From contig JBQTIR010000014.1 in NCBI GenBank assembly GCA_052387905.1, forward strand, positions 1 to 32,054: a DNA stretch of 32,054 nucleotides, read 5' to 3'. Numbering within the stretch: the stretch's first letter is position 1; every line of letters starts with the position of its first letter. This stretch comes from JBQTII01 sp052387905 (GTDB taxonomy: Bacteria; Actinomycetota; Actinomycetes; Sporichthyales; Sporichthyaceae). The notes below the pieces were generated by a model, which did no database searches, was not told the origin of the DNA, and saw only the letters and a program-made list of their open reading frames with translations. A program made the position numbers and the translations under genes. This document shows positions 8,884 to 17,206 of this stretch, one piece after another.

Positions 8884-10083
8884 CTTCTGGACCGCGGGAC
8901 GCTTCGGTCGGCGCCACCAGGTCCACAGCGCCCGGCCCAGGGCCATCAGCGCGGCACTGGGCACCAGCACGAATGCGGCTCGCACGGTCACCTGCTGCGC
9001 CGACGGCCCGAGGTCTGAGAGCCGGCCACCGGCATTGACGTCGCCGATCCACGCCAGCGCGCCCAGGGCAAGCGCGCAGGCAAACGCAGCCGCCACGGGC
9101 ACTGCGACCCGCAACCGGTAGCGCACACCGCCCACCGCGGTGGGGTAACCGAACCAGCCGATCGCCATCCCCGCGATCGGACCGACGAGCAACGCCAGCA
9201 GCGCAGCCGGCGCCAACTCCCCCGGCGCAGGCAATGCGGCCAGCAACGGCAGCGCGGGCAGCGCGCCCGGGTCCATCCCGTGCAGGCCCAACGCGGCGTC
9301 ATTGCCGACCGCGACCGATGAGCCGGTCGCGAACGCCACCGCCCACAGCGCTGCGTTGGGCAGCAGGGCGAGGCTGAGCGCGACCATGGCGGCGACACCG
9401 GCAAACCCGCCACCCACGGACTCGACGAGATCGCGCGCGGTGCCGAGGTCCACCACCAGAGCCACTGCGACAACGACCATCCCGCCGCCGAGCATCCCGA
9501 CCAGACCAGCTCCGAGGCCGCGGGCCCAGCACCGCACCAACGGGCCATGGCGGGCCCGAGCCCGCGCCCAGGTCCAGGTTTGCGGCGCCGCACCGATCAC
9601 GGCGAAGATCAGGCCCGCGACGACGCCGGCCCGCAGGCTCGTGAACACCCCCGCGGCCTCCGACATCCCCGCCGCGAGAGCGACCAGTACGCCATGGGTA
9701 AGAGCGACCGCGGCCACCACGGTGGCGGCGCCGGCGCGCTCATGGGCGCGAGTGCTGCGCACCACCCAGCCGGCGGTACGTGCCGTCACCAGCGCCTGCG
9801 CGAAAGTGATCAGCAGCGGCGGGAGCAGGATCGCGCCGGCCGCGGTGTCGATCGAGACCCGGTGCGCGAGCACCCACAGCTGGGCGGCAACCCCGAGGGG
9901 GGCCCAGACCCCGCCCGCGGAGTCCTGCGGACCGGCGGCCCACAGCACGATCGTGACCGCGGAGATCACTGCCATCACCACGGCTGCGGCCAGGACCGCG
10001 GCGGCGGCGCCACCCGCGATCAGCCAGCCGGGCCTGGTCTCCTCGAGCGCCGGTGCGTTCGGCGGCGCGACGGTGGTGACCAT
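8560..10083 (-). CDS. perM: PerM-like (DUF6350) polytopic membrane protein, cell-division associated; true 3' end uncertain
   Basis: A polytopic membrane protein with about nine or ten hydrophobic segments between residues 20 and 385, beside purN-purH and sucCD exactly as PerM (Rv0955) is in mycobacteria. PerM is a divisome-associated membrane protein needed for persistence in acid and low magnesium. The helix-ending ALWTWWRRPKRP (about residues 387-398) is the natural end of the membrane domain. After it the frame stays open for about 108 more codons that run antisense, codon-in-register, to the convergent DUF4190-like gene; those residues are Gly/Asp/Glu-rich and look like a reverse-complement shadow. 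Either the protein really carries this tail or the normal stop was lost. The ATG at 10083 has a weak Shine-Dalgarno. Confidence 0.8.
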   Translation of the reverse strand: MVTTVAPPNAPALEETRPGWLIAGGAAAAVLAAAVVMAVISAVTIVLWAAGPQDSAGGVWAPLGVAAQLWVLAHRVSIDTAAGAILLPPLLITFAQALVTARTAGWVVRSTRAHERAGAATVVAAVALTHGVLVALAAGMSEAAGVFTSLRAGVVAGLIFAVIGAAPQTWTWARARARHGPLVRCWARGLGAGLVGMLGGGMVVVAVALVVDLGTARDLVESVGGGFAGVAAMVALSLALLPNAALWAVAFATGSSVAVGNDAALGLHGMDPGALPALPLLAALPAPGELAPAALLALLVGPIAGMAIGWFGYPTAVGGVRYRLRVAVPVAAAFACALALGALAWIGDVNAGGRLSDLGPSAQQVTVRAAFVLVPSAALMALGRALWTWWRRPKRPAVQKSAGVDDVRGAAQRAAGVGAGGDAVTEVGDVVAGGDPGGPGAEQHAEQQSNDAETETGGGGRAVAGEPVLGPKASPTAEDDGPHAGDDAEREEHEGDAGADQGDDTQH

Positions 10084-10269
10084 TGGTCCACTCTGGCGCG
10101 CGCCCGCCTACGGATCACGCAGGCACACCGTCCGAGACGCGACCGAGCGAGGCGAGCGGGTTGGGTCCGCGACGGAGGAGTGGACCGGACCCGCGGGGCT
10201 GAGCGGTTCTAGTGAGGAGCGTGAGCGGACCGTAAACACCGCCCGGGAGTGCACGACGACTTAACGCCG

Positions 10270-10304
10270 CGGACCCAGGCGCTCATCGTGAGCACCTGGG
10301 TCCG
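10270..10304 (-). terminator. Terminator hairpin after sucCD
   Basis: A 16-bp stem (one G-U) with a 3-nt loop: CGGACCCAGG...CCTGGGTCCG. It lies 36 nt after the sucD stop in the direction of transcription. No strong U-tract follows (GTTAA only), as often in actinobacteria. Confidence 0.75.
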
Positions 10305-10339
10305 TCGATCGATGTCTTACTACAGCGCCTTCAAGCAGT

Positions 10340-11215
10340 TCACAACTTCTGAAGGATGGCCCGCATCAGCGCAGCTGTCTCCGACGGCGTCTTGCCGACC
10401 TGCACCCCGGCGGCCTCCAGGGCCTCCTTCTTCGCCTGCGCGGTGCCCGAGGAGCCGGAGACGATGGCGCCGGCGTGGCCCATGGTCTTGCCCTCGGGTG
10501 CGGTGAAGCCGGCGACGTAGCCGACGACGGGCTTGGTGACGTGCTCGGCGATGTAGGCCGCGGCCCGCTCCTCGGCGTCGCCACCGATCTCGCCGATCAT
10601 CACGATCGCGACGGTGTCGGGGTCGTTCTGGAACGCCTCGAGGCAGTCGATGTGCGTGGTGCCCACGATGGGGTCACCGCCGATGCCGACCGCGGTGGTG
10701 AAGCCGAAATCCCGCAGCTCGTACATCATCTGGTAGGTCAGCGTGCCGGACTTGGAGACCAGGCCGACCTTGCCCGCCGGGGTGATGTCCGCGGGGATGA
10801 TGCCGGCGTTGGACGCACCGGGGCTGATCAGGCCGGGGCAGTTCGGGCCGATGATCCGCGTCTTGCGGCCGGCCTTGACGTTGTAGGCCCAGAAGTACGC
10901 GGAGTCCGCGACCGGGATGCCCTCGGTGATGACGACCGCGAGCGGGATCTGCGCGTCGATCGCCTCGATGACCGCCGCCTTGGCGAAGGGCGGGGGCACG
11001 AACAGGACGCTGACGTCGGCCCCGGTCTTCTCCATCGCCTCGGCCACGGTCGCGAAGACGGGGATGCCGTCGACGTCGCTACCGGCCTTCTTCGGGTTCA
11101 CACCACCGACGACGTTGGTGCCCGAGGCCACCATCCGCCGGGTGTGCTTGGTGCCCTCGGAGCCGGTGATGCCCTGGACGATGACTCGACTGTCCTTGGT
11201 CAGGAAGATTGCCAT
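10340..11215 (-). CDS. sucD: Succinyl-CoA synthetase (ADP-forming) alpha subunit
   Basis: Alpha subunit of the TCA-cycle enzyme that converts succinyl-CoA to succinate with nucleotide triphosphate formation. 291 residues, normal length. The CoA-binding Rossmann region is VIVQGITGSEGTKHT (11-25), GPNCPGLISPG lies at 123-133, and the phosphohistidine block GKTMGHAGAIVSGSSG gives His247. The C-terminus ends at the usual ...MRAILQKL. It starts 6 nt after the sucC stop, so the two are co-translated; a strong hairpin follows. Confidence 0.97.
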   Translation of the reverse strand: MAIFLTKDSRVIVQGITGSEGTKHTRRMVASGTNVVGGVNPKKAGSDVDGIPVFATVAEAMEKTGADVSVLFVPPPFAKAAVIEAIDAQIPLAVVITEGIPVADSAYFWAYNVKAGRKTRIIGPNCPGLISPGASNAGIIPADITPAGKVGLVSKSGTLTYQMMYELRDFGFTTAVGIGGDPIVGTTHIDCLEAFQNDPDTVAIVMIGEIGGDAEERAAAYIAEHVTKPVVGYVAGFTAPEGKTMGHAGAIVSGSSGTAQAKKEALEAAGVQVGKTPSETAALMRAILQKL

Positions 11216-11221
11216 CGCAGA

Positions 11222-12394
11222 TCAGCCCTTCACATTCGCGAGCTCGGCGGCCTTGTCGGCCGCGGCATCCATGGAATCGACGACGGTCACCAGCGGGTGG
11301 TTGGCGTCGGCGAGGATCTTGCGGCCCTCGATGACGTTGTTTCCGTCCAGGCGCACCACCAGCGGCTTGGAGGCCGCGTCACCGAGCATCTGCAGGGCCT
11401 GCACGATGCCGTTGGCGACCGCGTCGCAGGCGGTGATGCCGCCGAAGACGTTGACGAAGACCGAGCGGACCTCGGGGTCGCCGATGATGATCTCCAGACC
11501 GTCGGCCATGACCTGCGCCGAGGCTCCACCGCCGATGTCGAGGAAGTTGGCCGGTTTGACACCGCCGTGCTTCTCGCCCGCGTACGCGGTGACGTCCAGG
11601 GTGCTCATGACCAGGCCCGCGCCGTTGCCGATGATGCCGACCTCGCCGGTGAGCTTGACGTAGTTCAGGTCTTTGCTCTTCGCGATGGCCTCGAGGTCGT
11701 CGGCCTCGGTCTCCTCGGCGAAGTTGGCGAAACTGTCCCCGTGGCGGAACTCGGCGTTGCCGTCCAGGGTGACCTTGCCGTCGAGGGCGATGACGGCGCC
11801 CTGCTCGGTGACGACCAGCGGGTTGACCTCGACCAGCGTCGCCTCTTCGACGACGAAGACCTGCCAGAGCTTGACGATCAGGTCAATAACCTGATCCAGC
11901 ACATCGGCCGGGATGTTGCCGGCGAGGGCGATCTCGCGGGCCTTCGCCTCGTCGACCCCGTCGACGGCGTTGACGGCGATCCGGGCGAGGGCCTCGGGGC
12001 GCTCGACGGCGAGCTGCTCGATGTCCATGCCGCCCTCGGAGGAGCACATCGCCAGGTAGGAACGGTTCGTGCGGTCGAGCAGGAAGGAGAAGTAGAACTC
12101 CTTCGCGATGTCGGCGGCGACGGTGACCAGCACCTCCTTCACCGTGTGGCCCTTGATGTCCATCCCGAGGATCTCGGCGGCCTTGGCCTGCGCGTCGGCC
12201 GGTGTCGGGGCGAACTTCACGCCGCCGGCCTTGCCGCGCCCGCCGGTCTTCACCTGCGCCTTGACGACGACGGCCTCGCCGTAGCTCTCGGCGACAGCCT
12301 TGGCCTCGGCCGCGGTGCGTACCGACTTTCCGGGAAGCACGGGGACGCCGTGCTTGGCGAAGAGTTCCTTCGCCTGGTATTCGAGCAGGTCCAC
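11222..12394 (-). CDS. sucC: Succinyl-CoA synthetase beta subunit
   Basis: Beta subunit, carrying the ATP-grasp nucleotide-binding domain (N-terminal half) and the CoA-ligase domain (C-terminal half, with NIFGG-like VNVFGGITACD). 390 residues from the GTG at 12394, giving the family N-terminus (V/M)DLLEYQAKELFAKHGVPV. The open frame reaches 12571, but the extra residues are not homologous. AGAGGA sits about 9 nt before the GTG. VKAQVKTGGRGKAGGVK near residue 45 is the ATP-grasp lysine block. A 561-bp gene-free region lies upstream. Confidence 0.96.
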   Translation of the reverse strand: MDLLEYQAKELFAKHGVPVLPGKSVRTAAEAKAVAESYGEAVVVKAQVKTGGRGKAGGVKFAPTPADAQAKAAEILGMDIKGHTVKEVLVTVAADIAKEFYFSFLLDRTNRSYLAMCSSEGGMDIEQLAVERPEALARIAVNAVDGVDEAKAREIALAGNIPADVLDQVIDLIVKLWQVFVVEEATLVEVNPLVVTEQGAVIALDGKVTLDGNAEFRHGDSFANFAEETEADDLEAIAKSKDLNYVKLTGEVGIIGNGAGLVMSTLDVTAYAGEKHGGVKPANFLDIGGGASAQVMADGLEIIIGDPEVRSVFVNVFGGITACDAVANGIVQALQMLGDAASKPLVVRLDGNNVIEGRKILADANHPLVTVVDSMDAAADKAAELANVKG

Positions 12395-12955
12395 GAGGGT
12401 CAGTCCTCTACCTAGCGGTTCAACGACAGATGTGCAGGGGGGCTTACGGCTTGCGGGCACACCCCCGCGGGTCCGATCACCGGCGCGCTGGCGATCGGAG
12501 AAGGAACAGGGCGGGATGTCCCCGGACGTTCTACCGCACGGGGGCGGCAAGCCTGCCAAATGTAGACGCATCTCACGCAGCGGCCCGGACGGGATCCGGG
12601 GCTGCCCAGCCCGTTCTTGGCTTGTCCGAGGGCCACGGTAGACCCGGGCCGACGACGCGCGCGGACCGGTCCTTGGGAGGGGCCCGATATGCCGGAGAAG
12701 CGGCCAAGATCAATTACCGTGAGTCATCTCACACCAGGCCTGGAATGCCCCCATTCGGCCCTACACGCCCGAGACGCACCCCGCGTACGGTGGGCGTCGC
12801 ACCGGCGCCGATTGCTGAGCGTCACCAATTGTTGAAGCTCACGTCACTTTAAGTGTTCTTTGCCGACGGCTCCTGGGTGCATGACCACGAGCCCGTTAGC
12901 GTTCTGGGTCGTTGTCCGAATCCGCCAGACGGACCGAAGTTCAGGAGTCGCCTCA
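12395..12955. other. Long intergenic region between divergent sucC and M23 peptidase genes
   Basis: 561 bp with no convincing gene; small open frames here lack coding character. It must hold the sucC promoter (TACATT on the minus strand at about 12558-12563 is a weak -10 candidate) and the promoter of the M23 gene (TACGGT at 12786-12791, about 60 bp after the CRP-like site). A short GTCCG...CGGAC hairpin (12914-12934) precedes the M23 Shine-Dalgarno. The ydaO-type c-di-AMP riboswitch common upstream of actinobacterial wall hydrolases was looked for and not found. Confidence 0.6.
12718..12733. promoter_or_regulatory. CRP/GlxR-family binding site candidate
   Basis: CGTGAGTCATCTCACA matches TGTGA-N6-TCACA at nine of ten conserved bases. 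It is 223 bp upstream of the M23 gene start and 324 bp upstream of sucC, with a possible M23 -10 hexamer centred about 63 bp away. Actinobacterial CRP proteins control wall-hydrolase genes (rpfA) and TCA genes, so either neighbour could be the target. Confidence 0.45.
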
Positions 12956-14209
12956 GTGGCTAACGGCCGCCATGCGCGTGGTGCCCTGCACCCGACCGCG
13001 CAGCCCGCCGCGTCCACCGAGACGACTGTCTCCGTGGATGTACCCGGCGTACTGCTGCCCGAAACCCCAGCTCAGGTCGGCGTTTCGACCTCTCCGGCGT
13101 CAACTGGGCGTCGGCGTCGGCCGGCTCCCATCGATGCCATGAGCGCCATCGCTGCAGCGGTCGCGGACGTTACGGACGCCGTCACCGACATCGATGCGGC
13201 GACCCTCGCGCCGACCGGGCGCCGTCGGCGGCCGGTCACAGAACCCCCGGCGGCGGCCGTCGCTGCTCCCACCGGCCGTCGCCGTAAGCCGGCAGAGGCC
13301 GGCACCCTCCACGCTTCACCAGCCGTTCTGGACGCAGCCCCCCGCGTCGAGGCCGTCGAGTTGGCCCCCGCGCCAGCACCAGTCGCCGCCGGCGTCGACG
13401 TGCCGGCAAGTCGGCGCACCGGCCCGGCGCACGTCGAGCGCCACCGGGCCCGCAACCAGCACCTGCACGCACCCAGCGGCACCGCGCTCGTCGCGGGAGC
13501 CGCCGCCATCGCGGTCGCCGCCGTCGGCGCCATCGGCGCTTCGCAGTCCGGCACGGAACTCGGCGTCACCGGTGTCGAGATGGCTCGCGCCTCTGCCCTC
13601 GGTGTCGGTTTGAGCCAGGGCCCCAGCAGCGCACCCCAGGTCACCAAGGTTGTCGACACCTCCGCACGCGATGCGGTCCGGGCGAGCCGAGAGCGTGCCC
13701 GCGAAGCCCTCGCCGACCGCAAGCGCGAAGCCGCCGAGGTGCGTAAGCGCGCGGTCGCGGCCGCCCGCGCCGTCTCCGAGGCCCGCGAGCGCGCCGAACG
13801 CCTGGCCAGCCTGGCCAAGCTGTTCCGGATGCCGGTCAGCGGCTACCGCCTCACCGCCCACTTCGGGGAGTCCGGCGGCTACTGGTCCGCCGGCCACACC
13901 GGACTGGACTTCGCGGCCCCCTACGGCACCCCGATCCGCGCGGTCGCGAACGGCGTCGTGGTGTTCTCCGGCTGGGACGGTTCCTACGGCTACAAGACCG
14001 TGATCCGCCACGCCGACGGCACCGAGACCTGGTACGCCCACCAGTCCCGGATGTTGATCCGCAGCGGGCAAGTCGCCGCCGGCGACATCATCGGCCGCGT
14101 CGGCTCCACTGGCAACAGCACCGGCTCCCACCTGCACTTCGAGGTTCGGGTCAACGACATCGCGCTGAACCCGCTCGTATGGCTACGCGCCCGCGGCCTC
14201 AACCCCTGA
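12956..14209 (+). CDS. Membrane-anchored M23-family peptidoglycan endopeptidase
   Basis: Zinc endopeptidase predicted to act on cell-wall peptide crosslinks outside the membrane. From the GTG at 12956 (CAGGAG at 8 nt) it has 417 residues. A disordered cytoplasmic part (1-175) carries three TGRRR(R/K)P motifs (50-56, 87-93, 106-112). A transmembrane helix lies at about 176-194, an Ala/Arg/Glu-rich coiled coil at 237-287, and the peptidase M23 domain at 292-410. The zinc and catalytic residues are present: His314 and Asp318 in HTGLD, His362 in YAHQS, and His392/His394 in SHLHFEV. An intact catalytic site argues for an active enzyme rather than an EnvC-type activator. It is the counterpart of mycobacterial Rv0950c, also between uvrD1 and sucC. 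A strong terminator follows. Confidence 0.93.
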   Translation: MANGRHARGALHPTAQPAASTETTVSVDVPGVLLPETPAQVGVSTSPASTGRRRRPAPIDAMSAIAAAVADVTDAVTDIDAATLAPTGRRRRPVTEPPAAAVAAPTGRRRKPAEAGTLHASPAVLDAAPRVEAVELAPAPAPVAAGVDVPASRRTGPAHVERHRARNQHLHAPSGTALVAGAAAIAVAAVGAIGASQSGTELGVTGVEMARASALGVGLSQGPSSAPQVTKVVDTSARDAVRASRERAREALADRKREAAEVRKRAVAAARAVSEARERAERLASLAKLFRMPVSGYRLTAHFGESGGYWSAGHTGLDFAAPYGTPIRAVANGVVVFSGWDGSYGYKTVIRHADGTETWYAHQSRMLIRSGQVAAGDIIGRVGSTGNSTGSHLHFEVRVNDIALNPLVWLRARGLNP

Positions 14210-14229
14210 GCCGCTCCCCCGAGACACCC

Positions 14230-14265
14230 ACGGCCCGCCTGGATTCAGGCGGGCCGTTCTCGTTT
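14230..14265 (+). terminator. Rho-independent terminator of the M23 gene
   Basis: A perfect 12-bp GC-rich stem (14230-14241 with 14246-14257), GATT loop, then TCTCGTTT. It begins 20 nt after the M23 stop codon. Confidence 0.9.
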
Positions 14266-14272
14266 CCCGTAA

Positions 14273-14327
14273 CTTCGGGCGGCGTTTCGCCCTATCGCGG
14301 GCCGTTGATAGGTCCACTCGCCACCCG
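14273..14327 (-). repeat. Dispersed hairpin repeat, copy 2 (REP-like)
   Basis: Reverse-complement copy of the 55-bp element at 4192-4246 (48 of 55 identical). Outer arms CGGGTGGCG/CGCCGCCCG are conserved exactly; the inner stem keeps CCTATC/GATAGG (14291-14312) but has diverged at its edge. It lies between the M23 terminator and the 3' end of pcrA, 12 nt past the pcrA stop in the direction of transcription. Confidence 0.7.
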
Positions 14328-14338
14328 GAGTGCGTTCC

Positions 14339-16735
14339 TCAGAGCTTCTCGACGGGGGCGTAGCGCAGCAGGAGGCGCTTGGGGGCGCCGTCACCGAAGT
14401 CGATGCTCGCCTCGGCGCGCTCGGCGACGCCGGCGGTGGCCACCACCGTGCCCAGCCCGAACGAATCATGGGTGACGCGGTCCCCCACGGCCAGCGCCAC
14501 TATCGGGCGGTTGGCAGTTTCGGAGCGGGCGCTGCCGAGGCGACGGGTCGGCGGGGCGCTGCGACCGGGCGAGCCCGCGGCCAAGGCGTCGAGCGGGCTG
14601 CGCCGGGCGGTGCGCCGCCAGTCGATCAACGCGTCGGGGATCTCCTCCACGAAACGCGAGCCCGGGTACCACTGCGGGGCGCCCCAGGAGCTGCGGACCT
14701 CGGCGCGCGTCAGGTACAGGCGCTCCTGAGCCCGGGTGATGCCGACGTAGGCCAGGCGGCGCTCCTCGGCCAGTTCGACGGGGTCGCCGAGTGAGCGCAT
14801 GTGCGGGAAGACCCCGTCCTCGCACCCGGTCAGGAACACCACGGGGAACTCCAGGCCCTTGGCGGTGTGCAGCGTCATCAGGGTGACCTGGCCCTGGTCC
14901 TCGACCGGCGCAGCCTCCCCTTCGTCCGAGGCGCCCTCGACCTTGTCCGGCAACTGGTCGGAGTCCGCCACCAGCGCGACGCGCTCCAGGAAGCCGGCGA
15001 CGCTGGGATCCTCGGCGGCTTCGGAGTACTCGCGGGCCACCGCGATCAGCTCACCGAGGTTCTCCACCCGGCCCTCGTCCTGCGGGTCCGTGGAGGTCTC
15101 CAACTCCCGCAGGTAGCCGGTCTGCTCCAGGATCGCCTCCAGGACGGTGTCGGGCGGGCTGCCGGCCTCCACCAGGGTCGCCAGGCCGTCCATGAGCTCG
15201 TTGAAGGCCTTGACTGCGTTCAGGGACCGTGCGGCGATCCCGTAGGCCTCCTCGCAGCGCCGCAGGGCCGCCGGGAAGGAGATCCGCTCCCGGCTCGCCA
15301 GGGCCTCCACGCAGGCCTCGGCGCGCTCGCCGATGCCGCGCTTGGGGATGTTGATGATCCGGCGCAGCGAGACGACGTCCGCACCGTTCGCGAGCACCCG
15401 CAGGTAAGCCATCGCGTCCCGAACTTCCTTGCGCTCGTAGAAGCGCACCCCGCCGACGACGCGGTAGGGCATCCCGACGCGGATGAACACCTCCTCGAAG
15501 ACGCGCGAGGCCGCGTTGGTCCGGTAGAAAATCGCGACGTCGCCCGGGCGGGCCTGCCCGGCGTCGGTGAGGCGGTCCACCTCCGCGGCGACGAAGGAGG
15601 CCTCGTCGTGCTCGTCGGCGGCGACCCAACCCACGATCTGCTCACCGGGCCCCTGATCCGTCCAGAGGTTCTTCGGCTTGCGGTCGGGGTTGCGGGAGAT
15701 CACCGCGTTGGCCGCGGACAGGATCGTCTGCGTCGAGCGGTAGTTCTGCTCGAGCAGGATCACCCGGGCGTCGGGGTAGTCGCGCTCGAACTCGGTGATG
15801 TTGCGGATCGTCGCGCCACGGAAGGCGTAGATGGACTGGTCGGCGTCGCCGACCACGCATAATTCGGCAGGCGGAACCTCTGATGGTTCATCAGATCCGG
15901 TGATTGCCCCGCCCACGAGCTCGCGCACGAGCACATACTGCGCGTGGTTGGTGTCCTGATACTCGTCGACCATCACATGCCGGAACCGGCGCCGGTAATG
16001 CTCGGCCACATCGGGAAAAGCCTGCAACAGGTGGACCGTCGTGGAGATCAAGTCGTCGAAGTCCAGGGCGTTGGCCGCGAGCAGACGCTCCTGGTAGGAG
16101 CGGTAGCACTCCGCGTAGGTGGTCTCGATCGGGCCGGTGGCACGGGCTGCGTAGGTCTCGTGGTCGATCAATTCGTTCTTGCACGCGCTAATCGCATTGG
16201 ACACCGCCCGCGGCGCGAAGCGCTTCGGGTCGAGCTGCAGATCGCGCACGACCATCCGCATCAGGCGCTGGGAATCGGTGTCGTCGTAGACCGAGAAACC
16301 GGAGGTGAAACCAAGCCGCTTGGCCTCGAAGCGCAGGATCCGCAGGCAGGCGGAGTGAAAGGTCGAGACCCAGTGCGGCGCCGCGGTCCCGACGGCCTCG
16401 GCGACGCGGGCCTTCATCTCTCCGGCGGCCTTGTTGGTGAAGGTGATCGCGAGGATCTGTGAGGGCCGGACCTCGCGCACGTTGATCAAGTACGCGATGC
16501 GCCGGGTCAGCACCCGGGTCTTGCCCGATCCGGCCCCGGCGACGATGAGCAGCGGCCCGCCCTGGTGTTCGACGGCCTCGCGTTGCTGGGGGTTCAGCCC
16601 GGCGAGAAGTTCGTCGGCCGAGGCTCTGGGCCGCGGCTGACGCGGCGCCGCGGGTCCCGCCGCAGTGCCGGCAGGACCGGACGGCGCAGCGGACCCCAGA
16701 TTCCCGAAGGACAAGTCGTCGAAAAGGGTGTTCAT
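14339..16735 (-). CDS. pcrA: ATP-dependent DNA helicase PcrA/UvrD (UvrD1-like)
   Basis: SF1A 3'-5' helicase for nucleotide excision repair and removal of blocked replication or transcription complexes. 798 residues. N-terminal tail (1-40) is Pro/Ala-rich; then LNPQQREAV (Q motif, 47-55), Walker A GAGSGKT (67-73), DEYQDTN (257-263), GDADQSIYAFRGA (296-308), the TLHTAKGLEFPVVFLTG block and VGITRAQERLYL in the last third. The C-terminal segment (VGDRVTHDSFGLGTVV...) is the Tudor-like domain that binds RNA polymerase in PcrA. Position next to the M23 gene and sucC matches uvrD1 (Rv0949). The ATG at 16735 lacks a clear Shine-Dalgarno; TAGGCT ends 10 nt upstream, so the leader is probably very short. 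Confidence 0.96.
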   Translation of the reverse strand: MNTLFDDLSFGNLGSAAPSGPAGTAAGPAAPRQPRPRASADELLAGLNPQQREAVEHQGGPLLIVAGAGSGKTRVLTRRIAYLINVREVRPSQILAITFTNKAAGEMKARVAEAVGTAAPHWVSTFHSACLRILRFEAKRLGFTSGFSVYDDTDSQRLMRMVVRDLQLDPKRFAPRAVSNAISACKNELIDHETYAARATGPIETTYAECYRSYQERLLAANALDFDDLISTTVHLLQAFPDVAEHYRRRFRHVMVDEYQDTNHAQYVLVRELVGGAITGSDEPSEVPPAELCVVGDADQSIYAFRGATIRNITEFERDYPDARVILLEQNYRSTQTILSAANAVISRNPDRKPKNLWTDQGPGEQIVGWVAADEHDEASFVAAEVDRLTDAGQARPGDVAIFYRTNAASRVFEEVFIRVGMPYRVVGGVRFYERKEVRDAMAYLRVLANGADVVSLRRIINIPKRGIGERAEACVEALASRERISFPAALRRCEEAYGIAARSLNAVKAFNELMDGLATLVEAGSPPDTVLEAILEQTGYLRELETSTDPQDEGRVENLGELIAVAREYSEAAEDPSVAGFLERVALVADSDQLPDKVEGASDEGEAAPVEDQGQVTLMTLHTAKGLEFPVVFLTGCEDGVFPHMRSLGDPVELAEERRLAYVGITRAQERLYLTRAEVRSSWGAPQWYPGSRFVEEIPDALIDWRRTARRSPLDALAAGSPGRSAPPTRRLGSARSETANRPIVALAVGDRVTHDSFGLGTVVATAGVAERAEASIDFGDGAPKRLLLRYAPVEKL

Positions 16736-16784
16736 CTCAGCCGCGAGCCTATGCGCCGCCGGGGACAGTCACGGCCGACGGAGC

Positions 16785-17129
16785 TCAGTTCCAGGAATAG
16801 GCGATGACGGCGTTCGCGGCCGCGAGGGCGAAGGTGCCGTAGAAGATCGGGGGCGCCACGATGTCCTTGCGCCGGTTGGCGTGGGTGAGCCCGACGACGG
16901 CGAGGGCGATCAACAGCTTCACGGCGATCTTGGTGTGGTTCAGGTCGCGGTCATCGGCGGAGTTGACCCCGACCAGCAGCAGTCCGGTGAGCAGTTGCAG
17001 GCCGGCCCCGTGGAAGATCACCGGGACCATCCGACGGTCGGAGGCCATCGTCTGTAAGGCGAAGCCGCCGAGCAGCGCGGCCATGCCGACAACGTGAATC
17101 ACGAGCAGGATCGCGCGCAGCACATCCAC
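16785..17129 (-). CDS. Small four-helix membrane protein
   Basis: 114 residues with about four hydrophobic segments (3-24, 35-54, 67-83, 92-112). The GTG at 17129 has GAGGAG 9 nt upstream. A His in helix 1 (HVVGMAALLGGF) and one in MVPVIFHGAGLQ recall small actinobacterial integral membrane proteins distantly like CopD or cytochrome b561 helices, but no family was firmly recognised. It lies 49 nt upstream of pcrA in the same direction and may be co-transcribed with it. Function unknown. Confidence 0.78.
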   Translation of the reverse strand: MDVLRAILLVIHVVGMAALLGGFALQTMASDRRMVPVIFHGAGLQLLTGLLLVGVNSADDRDLNHTKIAVKLLIALAVVGLTHANRRKDIVAPPIFYGTFALAAANAVIAYSWN

Positions 17130-17206
17130 GGTTCGGCACTCCTCGGGCGGGCGGTTCGGGCCGGTAACGGCAGATTAGTAGTCTCGCCCGGGCCAGGACA
17201 TCGACG

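Noticed and set aside
10475..12415. 646-codon plus-strand open frame opposite sucC-sucD
   Set aside because: Antisense shadow across two genes of proven family; composition dominated by Asp, Gly, Val, Leu and His with no motifs.
12734..12955. ydaO-type c-di-AMP riboswitch upstream of the M23 peptidase gene
   Set aside because: A CCGAATCCGCCAG string at 12915-12927 resembles part of the motif, but the conserved GGGGA block and the CAGCTAACC 3' block are missing, so the match is probably chance.
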